The notes below the pieces were generated by a model. That model worked only from the letters and a program-made list of their open reading frames with translations. It was not told where the DNA came from and made no database searches. From NCBI GenBank assembly GCA_029204225.1, contig CM055100.1, positions 7,824,713 through 7,888,712 on the forward strand: 64,000 nt of DNA, given 5' to 3'. Source of the stretch: Diphasiastrum complanatum (taxonomy: Eukaryota > Streptophyta > Lycopodiopsida > Lycopodiales > Lycopodiaceae). The position numbers and the translations under genes were made by a program. Of the stretch, positions 47,307 to 56,459 are shown piece after piece (position 1 is the first letter of the stretch; each line of letters opens with the position of its first letter).

Positions 47307-49487
47307 CTATACATCATGGCAAGCCATGTATTCCAAGGCATTTTGTGCACTTGAAGATACATCAATTAAACTATTAAGTGCATAAGTAATGTTGCCAAAG
47401 ACAACTTGTCTTGCTTGATCCATATGATTGAGCCTAGATGGCTCCATCTTGATACTCAAGATTCTTCTTAGAGTCCTCGGGTCTTGAGCTTGATCCTCCA
47501 CTTGACTTGACTCCAAAACATCAATGAATTGAATAAGGTGTTGATCCAAAGGAGCTTCTTCAAGTTTACAAATCTTCCACTCTTGAAAGATCACATTTCC
47601 ACCATTGACAAATTCTTTGGTCAAAAACAAGTAGATTCTACAATCTCTACTTGAAGAGCAAAACACTACCATTATTCCTATCATTGAAATAGGATAATCT
47701 TTGGTCCTTACATTGGAATGATCATGCACAAAGCATGTGAACACAAAGATTTCCAAAGCAAATGATGTTTCATCTTTTATGACTCTATTCAAACTATTAC
47801 AAAAATAGTTATCCAATGAAATTGCTTTATCAACAACAAATGTAGATTTCAAAACAACCCATTTCATTGTCTTGTCATACAAAGTAATAAACACCATGAA
47901 TCTTAAAGGTAAGAAACAAGTCACCTCATGTCTACTACTACTTTCCAAAAAGTATTCAAAGATAGTAGACTCTCCAATGCTCACCACCCTTGCAAGATGC
48001 ACACTTGAATGGACAATTTGCATGCAATTTGATGACTCGGCCATTGTCATTGAGGACTCCCTTGGAACTCTCATGCTTTGAGGCTGATCCTCAAGATCTT
48101 CCTTCTTTTGATGCTCCTCCTCAATGCAAGCAAGATCACACTTTGCCAAGATCTCCTCTTGAGTGATCTCCTCCTTTGCCAAGCTCATTCTTTTAAAAGC
48201 AACACTAGCTTCCAACTTAAACAATCTTCCATGTTTAAATCCCTTTTCAATGCAAACATCATTCTTCAAGATGAAGCAAACACCATGCTTAAAGTGGACA
48301 TCCAAACCACTTTCTAAGAGTAGACCAACACTAAGCATATTCTTGGTGATTGATGGTACATAAAGGACATTTTCTAGATCCATGCATTTTGAGGATTCTA
48401 GACACAAAGAGATGGTGCCAACACCATCTATCCTACACTCTTCATCATTTGCAGTAAAGACAAACTTTTTAGCATCATTGAATGAGTGTAAGGTTGAGAA
48501 AAAGTCCTTTTCACAAGACATGTGGGAGCTAGCCCCACTGTCAATCCACCAATTGTCTCTTGAATTGCTATTGCTTGTTGGTGAGGATGTAGATGCCATC
48601 AAGAATACATCTACTTCATCATCCTCCTCCTCCTTTGCAAGGTTTCCTTGTTTGTCCTCCTCCACTTGTGCTCTTAGCCTCTTGTAGCATTTAGATGCAT
48701 AATGCCCCTTCTTTCCACAAAAGAAGCATTTTTGCTTTGACTTGTCCTTTGAGATTGATGCATCATCCTCTTCTTTGGCCTCCTTTGGATGCTTCTGCTT
48801 TCCATTGGTCTTCTTTTTGCCCTTGAATGAGAAATTGGCTTTCTCATCACCATCCTGCAAAGACAAGGAACTCATCCTAGATTTTGCATGGAGCATCCTA
48901 CACTCTTCAGCCACTAATACACTGTGAAGTTTTTCTATAGTTGGCAAAGTGTCTTGGATGGCAAAACTTTGGACCAAATTTGCAAAGTCATCTCCTAGAC
49001 CATTAAGGACAATTTGTACAAGATCTCCATCATGAATCTTCTCTCCAATGGAAGCCAACTCCCTATTTAGAGACTTGATTCTGAGTACATAATCCTGTGC
49101 ACTCTCCTCACTTCTCCTCATGCTTTGCAAAATTTGATTTCTAAGCATAAGAACTCTAGAAGTGTTGCTAGACTCATAGATTGATTTTAAAGACTCCCAA
49201 GCCTCTTTAGCATTAGTACAAGCTGATACTTCTCTCAACAAATCATTGCTCACATTCATCTTCACACAATGAAGTGCAAGCCTAGATCTCTTCTTGTATC
49301 TAGCTAACTCCTGTGCACCTAGAGGTTCATCTTCATCTTCAATCAAGAACTCATAAAGGTCTTGGAGCACTAAGAGTGACTCCATTCTAACCTTCCAAAT
49401 AGCATAATTTGTAGAATTCAACCTCTCACTAGCTTCTAGAAGGTATGCTCCAGCAGATCCCATCTTACTAGTGACTTCTACAAACAA
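47307..49487 (-). CDS. Copia-D gag-protease polyprotein with unusual C-terminus
   Basis: This is an intact 726-codon ORF; the second Met (residue 9, at 49463) is also a good start. Residues about 10-210 are UBN2-type Copia gag (LNSTNYAIWKVRMESLL, AWESLKSIYE, YVLRIKSLNRELASIGEKI). Residues 254-267 are one CCHC knuckle (CFFCGKKGHYASKC). Residues 314-324 are the protease site WIDSGASSHM with the catalytic Asp present, followed by VLYVPSITKNMLSVG. After about residue 430 the expected GAG-pre-integrase, integrase and RT are absent. Instead there are about 290 residues I do not recognise, including FLPLRFMVFITLYDKTMKWV and a tail resembling the acidic linker before RT (LEDQPQS, EDQAQDPRTL). The open frame in a young element suggests it is or was recently expressed. 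Confidence 0.9.
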   Translation of the reverse strand: MFVEVTSKMGSAGAYLLEASERLNSTNYAIWKVRMESLLVLQDLYEFLIEDEDEPLGAQELARYKKRSRLALHCVKMNVSNDLLREVSACTNAKEAWESLKSIYESSNTSRVLMLRNQILQSMRRSEESAQDYVLRIKSLNRELASIGEKIHDGDLVQIVLNGLGDDFANLVQSFAIQDTLPTIEKLHSVLVAEECRMLHAKSRMSSLSLQDGDEKANFSFKGKKKTNGKQKHPKEAKEEDDASISKDKSKQKCFFCGKKGHYASKCYKRLRAQVEEDKQGNLAKEEEDDEVDVFLMASTSSPTSNSNSRDNWWIDSGASSHMSCEKDFFSTLHSFNDAKKFVFTANDEECRIDGVGTISLCLESSKCMDLENVLYVPSITKNMLSVGLLLESGLDVHFKHGVCFILKNDVCIEKGFKHGRLFKLEASVAFKRMSLAKEEITQEEILAKCDLACIEEEHQKKEDLEDQPQSMRVPRESSMTMAESSNCMQIVHSSVHLARVVSIGESTIFEYFLESSSRHEVTCFLPLRFMVFITLYDKTMKWVVLKSTFVVDKAISLDNYFCNSLNRVIKDETSFALEIFVFTCFVHDHSNVRTKDYPISMIGIMVVFCSSSRDCRIYLFLTKEFVNGGNVIFQEWKICKLEEAPLDQHLIQFIDVLESSQVEDQAQDPRTLRRILSIKMEPSRLNHMDQARQVVFGNITYALNSLIDVSSSAQNALEYMACHDV

Positions 49488-50267
49488 GAAATAGATTTGA
49501 TTAACTTGAAACTCACAAAGGTCTCACACTTGCAGTGTTTCACTCAAATTTGATTTCTAATCCAACAAATGGACTTATAATCACAGTTCTATCACTCCCT
49601 CACAAAGCTGGAATGAAGATAAGATGAAGTGAAAACTACTTTCAAACAAATCTTGCCAAGAAATGGATTTGATTGTCTCTAGAAACTCACTAAGGTCTCT
49701 CTCTTGTAGTTTTCACTCAAATTAGATTTCTAATCCAACAAATGGACTTATAATCTTAGTTCTAGCACTCCCTCACAAAGTTGGAATGAAGATAAGATGA
49801 TGTGAAAGCTACTTACAATCAAATCTTGCCAATTTTGGCTATTTTTGGACAAAAAAATGACTTAATCTCTTTCTTCCTTCTTGGTGTACTTTCAAGACCT
49901 GTTTTTAACCTTAATAGGACTTGAACTCAGCCTAGATTAATTAGACTCCATGAAACAAATTCAAATATAATCAATGGCAAATGATCTTGGTAGATTACCC
50001 TAGGATCTCCACCAAAAATTACACCAACAGCTCACAAATTAAATTTTTTTGGATCAAATGAATACCATGCATTAAATGCAGGTTCAGAGGTGACCACACA
50101 TGTGGACAGTACGGATTTGGACCCCTACCAAGTTTGGGATCAAATCTCCTCACCAAAATCAAGATTCTAGCTTGCCCTCTCAATACTAGCTTTTAGCACC
50201 AAAACTTGCTAAAAATGGATTTGCATTAGATCAATGGATTATGCTCTTGTACTTGGCTTTGATACCA

Positions 50268-50968
50268 TGTGAAAGTACTGTACTTTAGGACCATAATTGG
50301 ATCTACAAAAGATCCACAAGAGTGATTGGATGCTTGCTTAACAATCTATCAAAAAACTAGACACAAAAAAGTTGATCTAGATTGGCAATCTGACAAACAA
50401 CAAGCATTAACAATCAAAAGCATTGATAAACATTGAAATCCGAGCCCACACGTGTGTACTACAGGCTGTAGTACGGCCTTCAACCTGAGAAACAAGTAGA
50501 AATTGATTTGGTTTCATTTGGATCACAAAAACTCAATGTACATAGTGAACTAGCTTGAGATTGCCAATGAGCTCCAAAAATTTTCTATCTTCTCACTATG
50601 GAGAGAGGGAATACATAGCAAATTCGACTTCCTTCTTGAAGTTAGGTGGATTTCCAGCATGTAATAAGGAAGTTAACTCACTCTCCTTGACCTAGAATGA
50701 AACTCTAGTCTATTTCCTAGAGTTACGCTTGGTAGGTAGCTAGTTGGTCAAATTTTCACCTTAAACTTAGGTGTAGGTCCTATAAAGTAGGGATGACCAC
50801 CAAATAGACATGACCAACTCTCTTGACTTGACCTAACCTACATTAGGATGGGTTTCCCATGTGGCATCATGGCCTCACATGTGTGGGACCCACTTGTGTA
50901 CACAATTTACACTATTCTACATGGTTTTTGATCAAGCTAGATTTGCCAATTTTTGGCAATTCTTCACA
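50268..50968 (-). repeat. Copia-D 5' LTR
   Basis: This 701-bp LTR is about 98-99% identical to 46403-47102 by eye. Confidence 0.95.
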
Positions 50969-50973
50969 GTGTG

Positions 50974-51730
50974 AGTGATCTTGAGTCTGCTAACAATCTC
51001 TAACGCATTTCATGAAGTACTCTCTAATCAGACATATGCTCTAGTGCATTACAGTCGTTTGCTGTGTATTCGTAAAGCATGCTCTAAAGAACTGTCTTAA
51101 AACCATCTTATTTGTCTGTCGCGAATACTTTCTTTTCAGCACTCGAATAATGACTATCTTTGGTACAGTCTAGCACGATCATTGAATAAAGCTGTATGTA
51201 TACATATGAGATAACAGTCCCTGTCTGAAGAATTGAGTCTTTGATCTGTTTTTCCTGATTGGCATTGACATAAGTTTCTAACGTGTTCTAAAAATCTTCG
51301 TGTTCTTTAACCATTAAGTTGGGCTTTAGTTGTTGAGGACTTCTGTCTAGAAACAAAAAATTCGCGAACGCGATTAATTAATTGTCTGCACAGTCACGAA
51401 TACATCGAACAATTCTCGATTCTCTGTTGGCACCTTAATCAGCCAGAGTGTAGTACTGTTGTACTACTCTGATAACATCTCATCTGTAGAACGCGCTTCC
51501 TTCAATTCGATAGAGGCCAGATTGTTGTTCTGAATTTATTAACATTACCCATCCCAAACATAAGTAATACTGGTTACTTTTTAATGTCTGTCGACAACTA
51601 GAATAGCACTCGAAACCACTTGTCATAAATTGTACCAAAAACATAACTTTCTAACGCTGTCCTCTGTCGGAACGACATTATTTACTATAAAATCTATATT
51701 AACCCTATTGGTATAGTACGACATATACCA
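50974..51730 (+). repeat. Gypsy-3 5' LTR, second part
   Basis: This is the continuation of 46041-46402 after the Copia-D insertion. It matches 13055-13570 in order (ttctttaaccat, ctttagttgttgaggactt, cagagtgta, actctgataYca) and ends ATATACCA just before the PBS. Confidence 0.8.
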
Positions 51731-51735
51731 AATTT

Positions 51736-51753
51736 TGGCGCCGTTGCCGGGGA
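51736..51753 (+). other. Gypsy-3 primer-binding site (tRNA-Asp type)
   Basis: TGGCGCCGTTGCCGGGGA is the PBS known from plant Athila/Tat-type Gypsy elements and usually assigned to tRNA-Asp. It lies 5 bp after the LTR end. Confidence 0.85.
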
Positions 51754-51805
51754 TAGTTTAGGAAAGTGATAAGAAATCTGACAAATCCATCTCCATCTCT
51801 AGTGT

Positions 51806-53265
51806 ATGTCAGATAGAGAATCCAGATTAGAACAATACCGTAAGCTTAGAGAGGAATTTTTATGAAGACAAAGTGAGAGTACTAGTCAAAGAAATCTAGA
51901 CGAAATCACTGCCCAGTTACTTGAACTCCTAATTAGCTTCGGTATGGAGGCCCCTGCTGCATGTTTCACTTCTATCTCTAAAATTAAATACGATTATTTT
52001 AAAGGGACTTCTTTCGATGATGCAGATAGCTATGTCTCACAATTCAAGTCAATTGCTATTGCGAATAACAAGGGAACTAACGTAGACAAACTATGAATCT
52101 TCCCTGGTCTGCTAAGAAAGCAGGCGCGCATCTGGTATAGCCAAGTTGAACCATGTCGTGTAGGAACCTGGTACTTGTTGAAAGATGCATTTTTGAACCG
52201 ATTCAGAGAGATCGGTTACAAATCTAGAATTCTTGGACGTCTGAACAATGTTTAGAAGAAGAGTAAAGAATCCCTTCGCAAATATACACGAAAGGTTAAA
52301 AATCTCATAGGAAAACTAGCCAATGTATATCCTGTAGATATGAAGATCGAATGCTTTTTGGCTGGTTTACCACCAAAGATTGATCGATATTGCAGACAAG
52401 GGGACATGACCTCCTTAGCAGCAGTAATAGCTAGTGCCAAAAATTTTGGGACCTCGAAACTAGCACGAAAGCGATGATCGACTAAGAAATCTCGAAAGTC
52501 GAAGACTGATTCTAGTGACAACGATGATGATTCAGATTCAGATTCAAGTACCAGTTCTTCAAGCTTGGAATCTGAAAGCAGCGATTCATCAGAATTAGAA
52601 GTTGACAAAGGAGAGAGAAAGAATAAACGACGAACTAAACAAAAGGATGACACGAAAGATGTCGAGGATAAGTTGTCAACTTCTAAAGTTGAAAAGCTTT
52701 GGAAGAGTAATATGGCTGACCTTAATAAAAAGTTTAATGACTTGAAAGTGCAGATCTCTAAAGTTGCAGATAAAAGACCAAAAGCATCTTCTTCCAACTC
52801 AAGAATGTGGTGTACAAAATGTGGAACTTCTGTACACACTAAGGAATACTGCACTACTGTGAATGTCAAATACATTGAAGATCCTGCCCAAGAGGTACTT
52901 TTTATTTTTCAAAATGATGCGACTACTAACTATGTACAGGGTAATGCAGCATAGCCTAGCAGGACAGACCCAAGTTCGCACCAAGAAGACATAATCTTCC
53001 TGAATTTGTTGGACCAACGAAGTCTCAAACCGCGACTAAACCAGTTTCGGACAACTGCTATAACTGTGGAGAGCCGGGACATTTTTCTCCTGACTGTCCT
53101 CAACCGCGAAAGCTGATTGGTTATGTACCATTATGCTTGAATTGCAGAGAGCCTGGCCACAAGTATCTTGACTGTCCTTAGCCGTAGAAGCTGCGACCCA
53201 AATATCAGTATGTAGCAACACCAGCTGCTACAGACACAAAAGCGAAAGCTACGACTGATGCTGTT
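51806..53265 (+). pseudogene. Gypsy-3 gag with coiled region and three CCHC knuckles
   Basis: An ATG at 51806, 52 bp after the PBS, opens a frame that reaches 52954 with about five single stops. It has a retrotransposon gag core (YFKGTSFDDADSYVSQF, RIWYSQVEP, LLKDAFLNRFREIGYKS), a Ser/Asp/Glu-rich stretch and a short coiled coil. The first knuckle is CTKCGTSVHTKEYC (about 52813). A frame change near 52970 precedes CYNCGEPGHFSPDC and CLNCREPGHKYLDC. Most stops correspond to CGA to TGA or CAG to TAG changes. The sequence ends abruptly near 53265 against the minus-strand Copia-E. Protease, RT and integrase are missing. Confidence 0.88.
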
Positions 53266-54453
53266 CGATGACCCAATCTCTTATGCCACAGATCCTCCTG
53301 TAGAACTTGGTCTCATAAGCAATATCTGAAATGTTAGCACTCTCCCTAGAATCTAGTTTGTACAACTTACCAATTCTAGATCCTCTAGCAATAACTTCAT
53401 TTTCTCTTGAGATTATACACTTGTCAACTTGAAACTTGACATCCAATCCACTATCAAACAATTGTCCTACACTAATGAGATTCTTAATCAATTTAGGTAC
53501 ATACAATACATCATGTAAGCAAAAAGATTTTGATGACGATGCATGTAATGCAATATTACCTATTGCTTCAATTCTATACTCTACATCATTAGCAGTACAG
53601 ATTGACCTTTTTGCACCTAAATATGACATGATATTAGTGAAAGAGTTCCTAGAACTAGACATGTGGGAACTAGCCCCACTATCTATCCACCAGACTTCTT
53701 CATTCTTAAAAGAAAAAGATGAAAAAGTAGACATCATTAATGAATCCTCACTTTCACTCTCTACACCCTCACATTCATCCTCATTAGTAAGGTTAGCTTG
53801 CTTAGATTGGTTCTTCTTCTTGAAACAGTTTGATGCATAGTGTCCTTTCTTGCCACATCAAAAACACTTGATCTAATGATTCCTTTCTGATCTTCCACAT
53901 TGCATAATTGGAAGATGTTAATCTCTCACTGTAGAAATGTGAACCAGATGAAGACATCTTCTTGGTGAGAAATTCTAGTAATGATAAAAAAAATTGGAGT
54001 TGAAAGGATGTTGCTTGCTATCTCAATCTAGGATCTAACACAGATGTTGATCCACCCTATGAAATCTAGCAACAAATGTGAGAACAAATTCTCAATACAG
54101 AAAATCAATCTATCTGAATTTGGATCTTGCTTCAGTCACAAAAGAAGAAGCACATGCAAGCAAGAAGTCTATTTCTCCCACGAGTTTCAATGTACTGAAA
54201 AACTCTCTAGGAACTTACTTTCAACTCAAACATAGTAATATGTGTGAAATAAAAAGTCTAAGACCTCAGAACACTCACTTCTATCCAATCCTACTTGATT
54301 GACAATGAAAATTGATGAAATTGGTGAAAAAGACAGATGTGTGCTCACTTTGACATATCCCACGAGTTGAGTACCCTCTCAAACTCTCTAATTGCCTAAA
54401 ACTCTGCTAAAAACCCTCAAACTCAAACCCTAAACCCTCAAACTCTGATACCA
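53266..54453 (-). pseudogene. Copia-E leader, gag end and protease (truncated)
   Basis: The leader and Met-type PBS lie at the right (TGGTATCAGAG at 54442-54453). Gag is largely deleted; what remains is the gag start near 53960-53890 and a knuckle piece with CGKKGHYASNC near 53850. A protease segment at 53737-53266 reads WIDSGASSHMSS and VLYVPKLIKNLISVG. The GAG-pre-integrase motif EDLWHKRLGH lies across a frame break at the extreme left end. Truncation is exact at about 53266, against Gypsy-3 gag on the opposite strand. The protease stretch is close to Copia-D. Confidence 0.85.
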
Positions 54454-54657
54454 TGTGTGTGGTCGGGCTAGGGACTGAACCTAGGACCTCCCCCATTCCG
54501 GTGGAGTGCTCTACCACTGAGTTACCCGTCCATTTGTGTTCCAAGAGTGTTGTGCAAGGGCTATAGCCTTGACACTTTCTAACACTCCCCCTCAAGGCAT
54601 AGCCCTTTTTAGCTACCGCCCGCCTAGACCACACCCATAACCATGGCTCTGATACCA
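54454..54657 (-). mobile_element. TRIM-like miniature LTR unit (one LTR plus internal region)
   Basis: On the minus strand the order is a PBS TGGTATCAGAGCC (54657-54645), only 73 bp of internal DNA ending in TTGAGGGGGAG (purine tract), and then a 131-bp LTR (54584-54454) starting TGTTAGAAAG and ending CACACA. These are the parts and sizes of a terminal-repeat retrotransposon in miniature (TRIM). Only one LTR is present: the position of the other is taken by the unrelated LTR-A at 54658, which joins exactly at the PBS. Confidence 0.75.
54460..54532 (-). ncRNA. tRNA-like sequence inside the miniature LTR
   Basis: On the minus strand the 73-nt stretch starts GGACGGGTAACTCAGTGG and ends CCCTAGCCCGACC. 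An A box TAACTCAGTGGTAGAGCA and a B box GGTTCAGTCCC are both close to RNA polymerase III consensus. The acceptor stem can pair 6 of 7, and a D-arm and a T-arm can be drawn. The anticodon loop lacks T33 and is one base short, so it is probably not a working tRNA but a tRNA-derived Pol III promoter captured in the LTR. Confidence 0.7.
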
Positions 54658-55292
54658 TGTGAAGTTTTTAGCACGTGTGAACTTCACCACACACCCTACA
54701 GGATCTTACTGAGGTGTTGTGATTGCACAAGATTGATCAAAGAACAGTATGCTTGAAAAATCTAAGGCAAGAGCACAATGGCATACATTTGATGAAAAAA
54801 TCTAACTCTTCACTATGAGAAGTGAATGTCAGAAATAACTCTAAGTATTTAGTATGGAAAAAAAGGCTGCTCTCGAGTAGAGAGAGAAAATCAAGCATAG
54901 AAAACTCGGGTAGAGAGAGAATGAGTCCAAAACACCAAAATCTCAATATTCACAATATGGCAAAACACGCCCAGCTTTCCCTACATGAGAGAGACTCGAA
55001 TTCCTACAATGGAGTTGCATGAAAAGTCCACTTAACTGAACTAATTCACCTACCAGAGATCCACATGTGTAACTGCATGCATGTATGGTGCATGTACTGC
55101 ATGTCAACTCATAAAATTGCCTAGACATGTGCAGATCATAGAACTACTTTGCATGTTGCATGCACTGATTGCATGTGGCTTGCATGCATACAGTAAGACT
55201 TTGCATGCTATCAAAACATCTGCATGTCATTACAATTGAACCTATCTAACTCAAATCCGAGCTACACTAGAAGGATATGTGCTTAATTCACA
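54658..55292 (-). repeat. LTR-A: 635-bp LTR rich in CATGCA motifs
   Basis: Termini are TGTGAA and TTCACA (inverted, TG..CA). On the minus strand it is followed by a Met-type PBS and preceded by a weak purine tract (TATAAGGAG). It was probably the original 5' LTR of Copia-E before the TRIM-like unit came between them. The segment 55070-55235 carries a dense cluster of CATGCA/TGCATG words. Confidence 0.75.
55072..55232. promoter_or_regulatory. Cluster of RY-type CATGCA/TGCATG motifs
   Basis: More than ten CATGCA or TGCATG words, several as the palindrome TGCATGCA, occur in about 160 bp. CATGCA(TG) is the RY/Sph element bound by B3 factors of the ABI3/FUS3/LEC2 class. The cluster lies in the 5' (U3-like) half of LTR-A on the minus strand. 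Confidence 0.6.
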
Positions 55293-56068
55293 CTCCTTAT
55301 ATGTACAACATGAAATCTAGCGAAAATTATCATGGACATGACCCCAAACTCGAGATAGGAAGATAATATTTTGAAAATTTTCACAGTTGGTTTTCTGGCT
55401 TTCAGAGTTCCGCACAGCTTCTTTGCTACCTTCTCAGCCCACTTGTGATTTTGAGTGGGACCGTCCATGGTGAGGGTCAAAGAAAATAGGTCGCTCGGTG
55501 GTATGCGATCCATCTTGGTGGTATGCACTTCGACCATGGTGACGAGAATTTCTGAGGTGGTCCGTAGATGGGGATCCGTGATGAGGCGGATGGCGATCCC
55601 GTCGTTGGTTTGGGCAATGGTTTTGCCATCCTTTGTCAGAAACTTTGTGAAGTACTTGGCATCATAGCTGGTGCCCTTGCCATGGATTGTCTCTCCTAGA
55701 TTAGGAAAGCCAATGTTCTGGAGATCTCCAGGAGAGACGTTGATGATGGTATAGTTGCCACTCTTGGATGTAATCCAGAAAGTTTGGAATTCATCCGAAT
55801 AGGTGGAGTAGGCCGCTCGGATGAGGCTCTCGCTCTGTTGGTCCTGGAAAAGAGTCGGATCAAAGCCAAGGCTTGTGAGAATATCCTTGGCAAGGGTGAG
55901 CTGCTCGGCGTAATTCTTGATATAGATCATAAAAATATCTCCTGAATAAGGATGAGGGAATTTATGGCGATGCAAACTAAGTGAGGAATCTCGGAAGGCC
56001 ATGATAGCAGTGATTTTAGATTGCTCTGAGAATTTTGAAAATTTTTGGCATGAACTCGAGAGCAGCAA
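55283..56068 (-). CDS. Intact orphan ORF, unidentified protein
   Basis: This is an open frame of 261 codons; the Met at 56002 (MAFRDSSLSLHRHKF, 239 codons) has the better start context. A TATA-like AATATATAG on the minus strand lies at about 56106-56114. The protein is soluble-looking, with mixed helix/strand text (YAEQLTLAKDILTSLGFDP, FWITSKSGNYTIINVSPGD, IRLITDPHLRTTSEILVTMV) and no signal peptide. I do not recognise the family. It lies between the Gypsy-4 pol end (56460) and LTR-A, on the same strand; its stop codon falls inside the first 10 bp of LTR-A. It could be an extra 3' ORF of a Gypsy element, a captured host gene or an old viral insertion. Confidence 0.5.
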   Translation of the reverse strand: MLLSSSCQKFSKFSEQSKITAIMAFRDSSLSLHRHKFPHPYSGDIFMIYIKNYAEQLTLAKDILTSLGFDPTLFQDQQSESLIRAAYSTYSDEFQTFWITSKSGNYTIINVSPGDLQNIGFPNLGETIHGKGTSYDAKYFTKFLTKDGKTIAQTNDGIAIRLITDPHLRTTSEILVTMVEVHTTKMDRIPPSDLFSLTLTMDGPTQNHKWAEKVAKKLCGTLKARKPTVKIFKILSSYLEFGVMSMIIFARFHVVHIRSVN

Positions 56069-56459
56069 TCTAAAATGAATTTGTGGAGAGATGGGTGGAG
56101 GTCTATATATTGGCAGGAATTCACAACTTCACTCAAAAATCTTCCTCAGTGTCCACGATTTGGTAACGATGGTCACAAATTTCGAAGAAACTTTCTGGGG
56201 GTCCGCGAATTTTGGTAAGTGATTTTTTTATGCCAAAAGAGAAAAAAATGTCTGATAGTGCGAAACTTTGTCTGATCAGAATTCACAGAGATAGCAGAGA
56301 AATCGTGAGAATCATTTGAAGCTCCAGTGAATTGTCTGCGAATTCTGACAATGGATATCTGATGAGAAAAACTACTCTTTTCTATTTTTAGAAAATTTTG
56401 TCAATGAGACAGAATTCGCGGAGGCCAAAAATAAATCGTGCACTGTAAAAAAGGGGTCA

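Larger units (their letters stand above)
46398..50973 (-). mobile_element. Copia-D, young Copia element without integrase or RT
   Basis: The LTRs 46403-47102 (700 bp) and 50268-50968 (701 bp) differ at about 10 positions, so the insertion is recent. A perfect GTGTG duplication flanks it (46398-46402, 50969-50973). On the minus strand a Met-type PBS (TGGTATCAAAGCC) adjoins the right LTR and a purine tract (TTTGAGGAGGAG) adjoins the left LTR. The internal region is 3.2 kb and contains a single 726-codon ORF encoding gag and protease start. There is no integrase, RT or RNase H, so it would need enzymes from another element. It sits inside the Gypsy-3 LTR. Confidence 0.95.

Noticed and set aside
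54460-54532. Functional tRNA gene
   Set aside because: The anticodon loop lacks T33 and is short, there is an acceptor mismatch, and it lies inside an LTR with PBS and purine tract; called tRNA-like instead.
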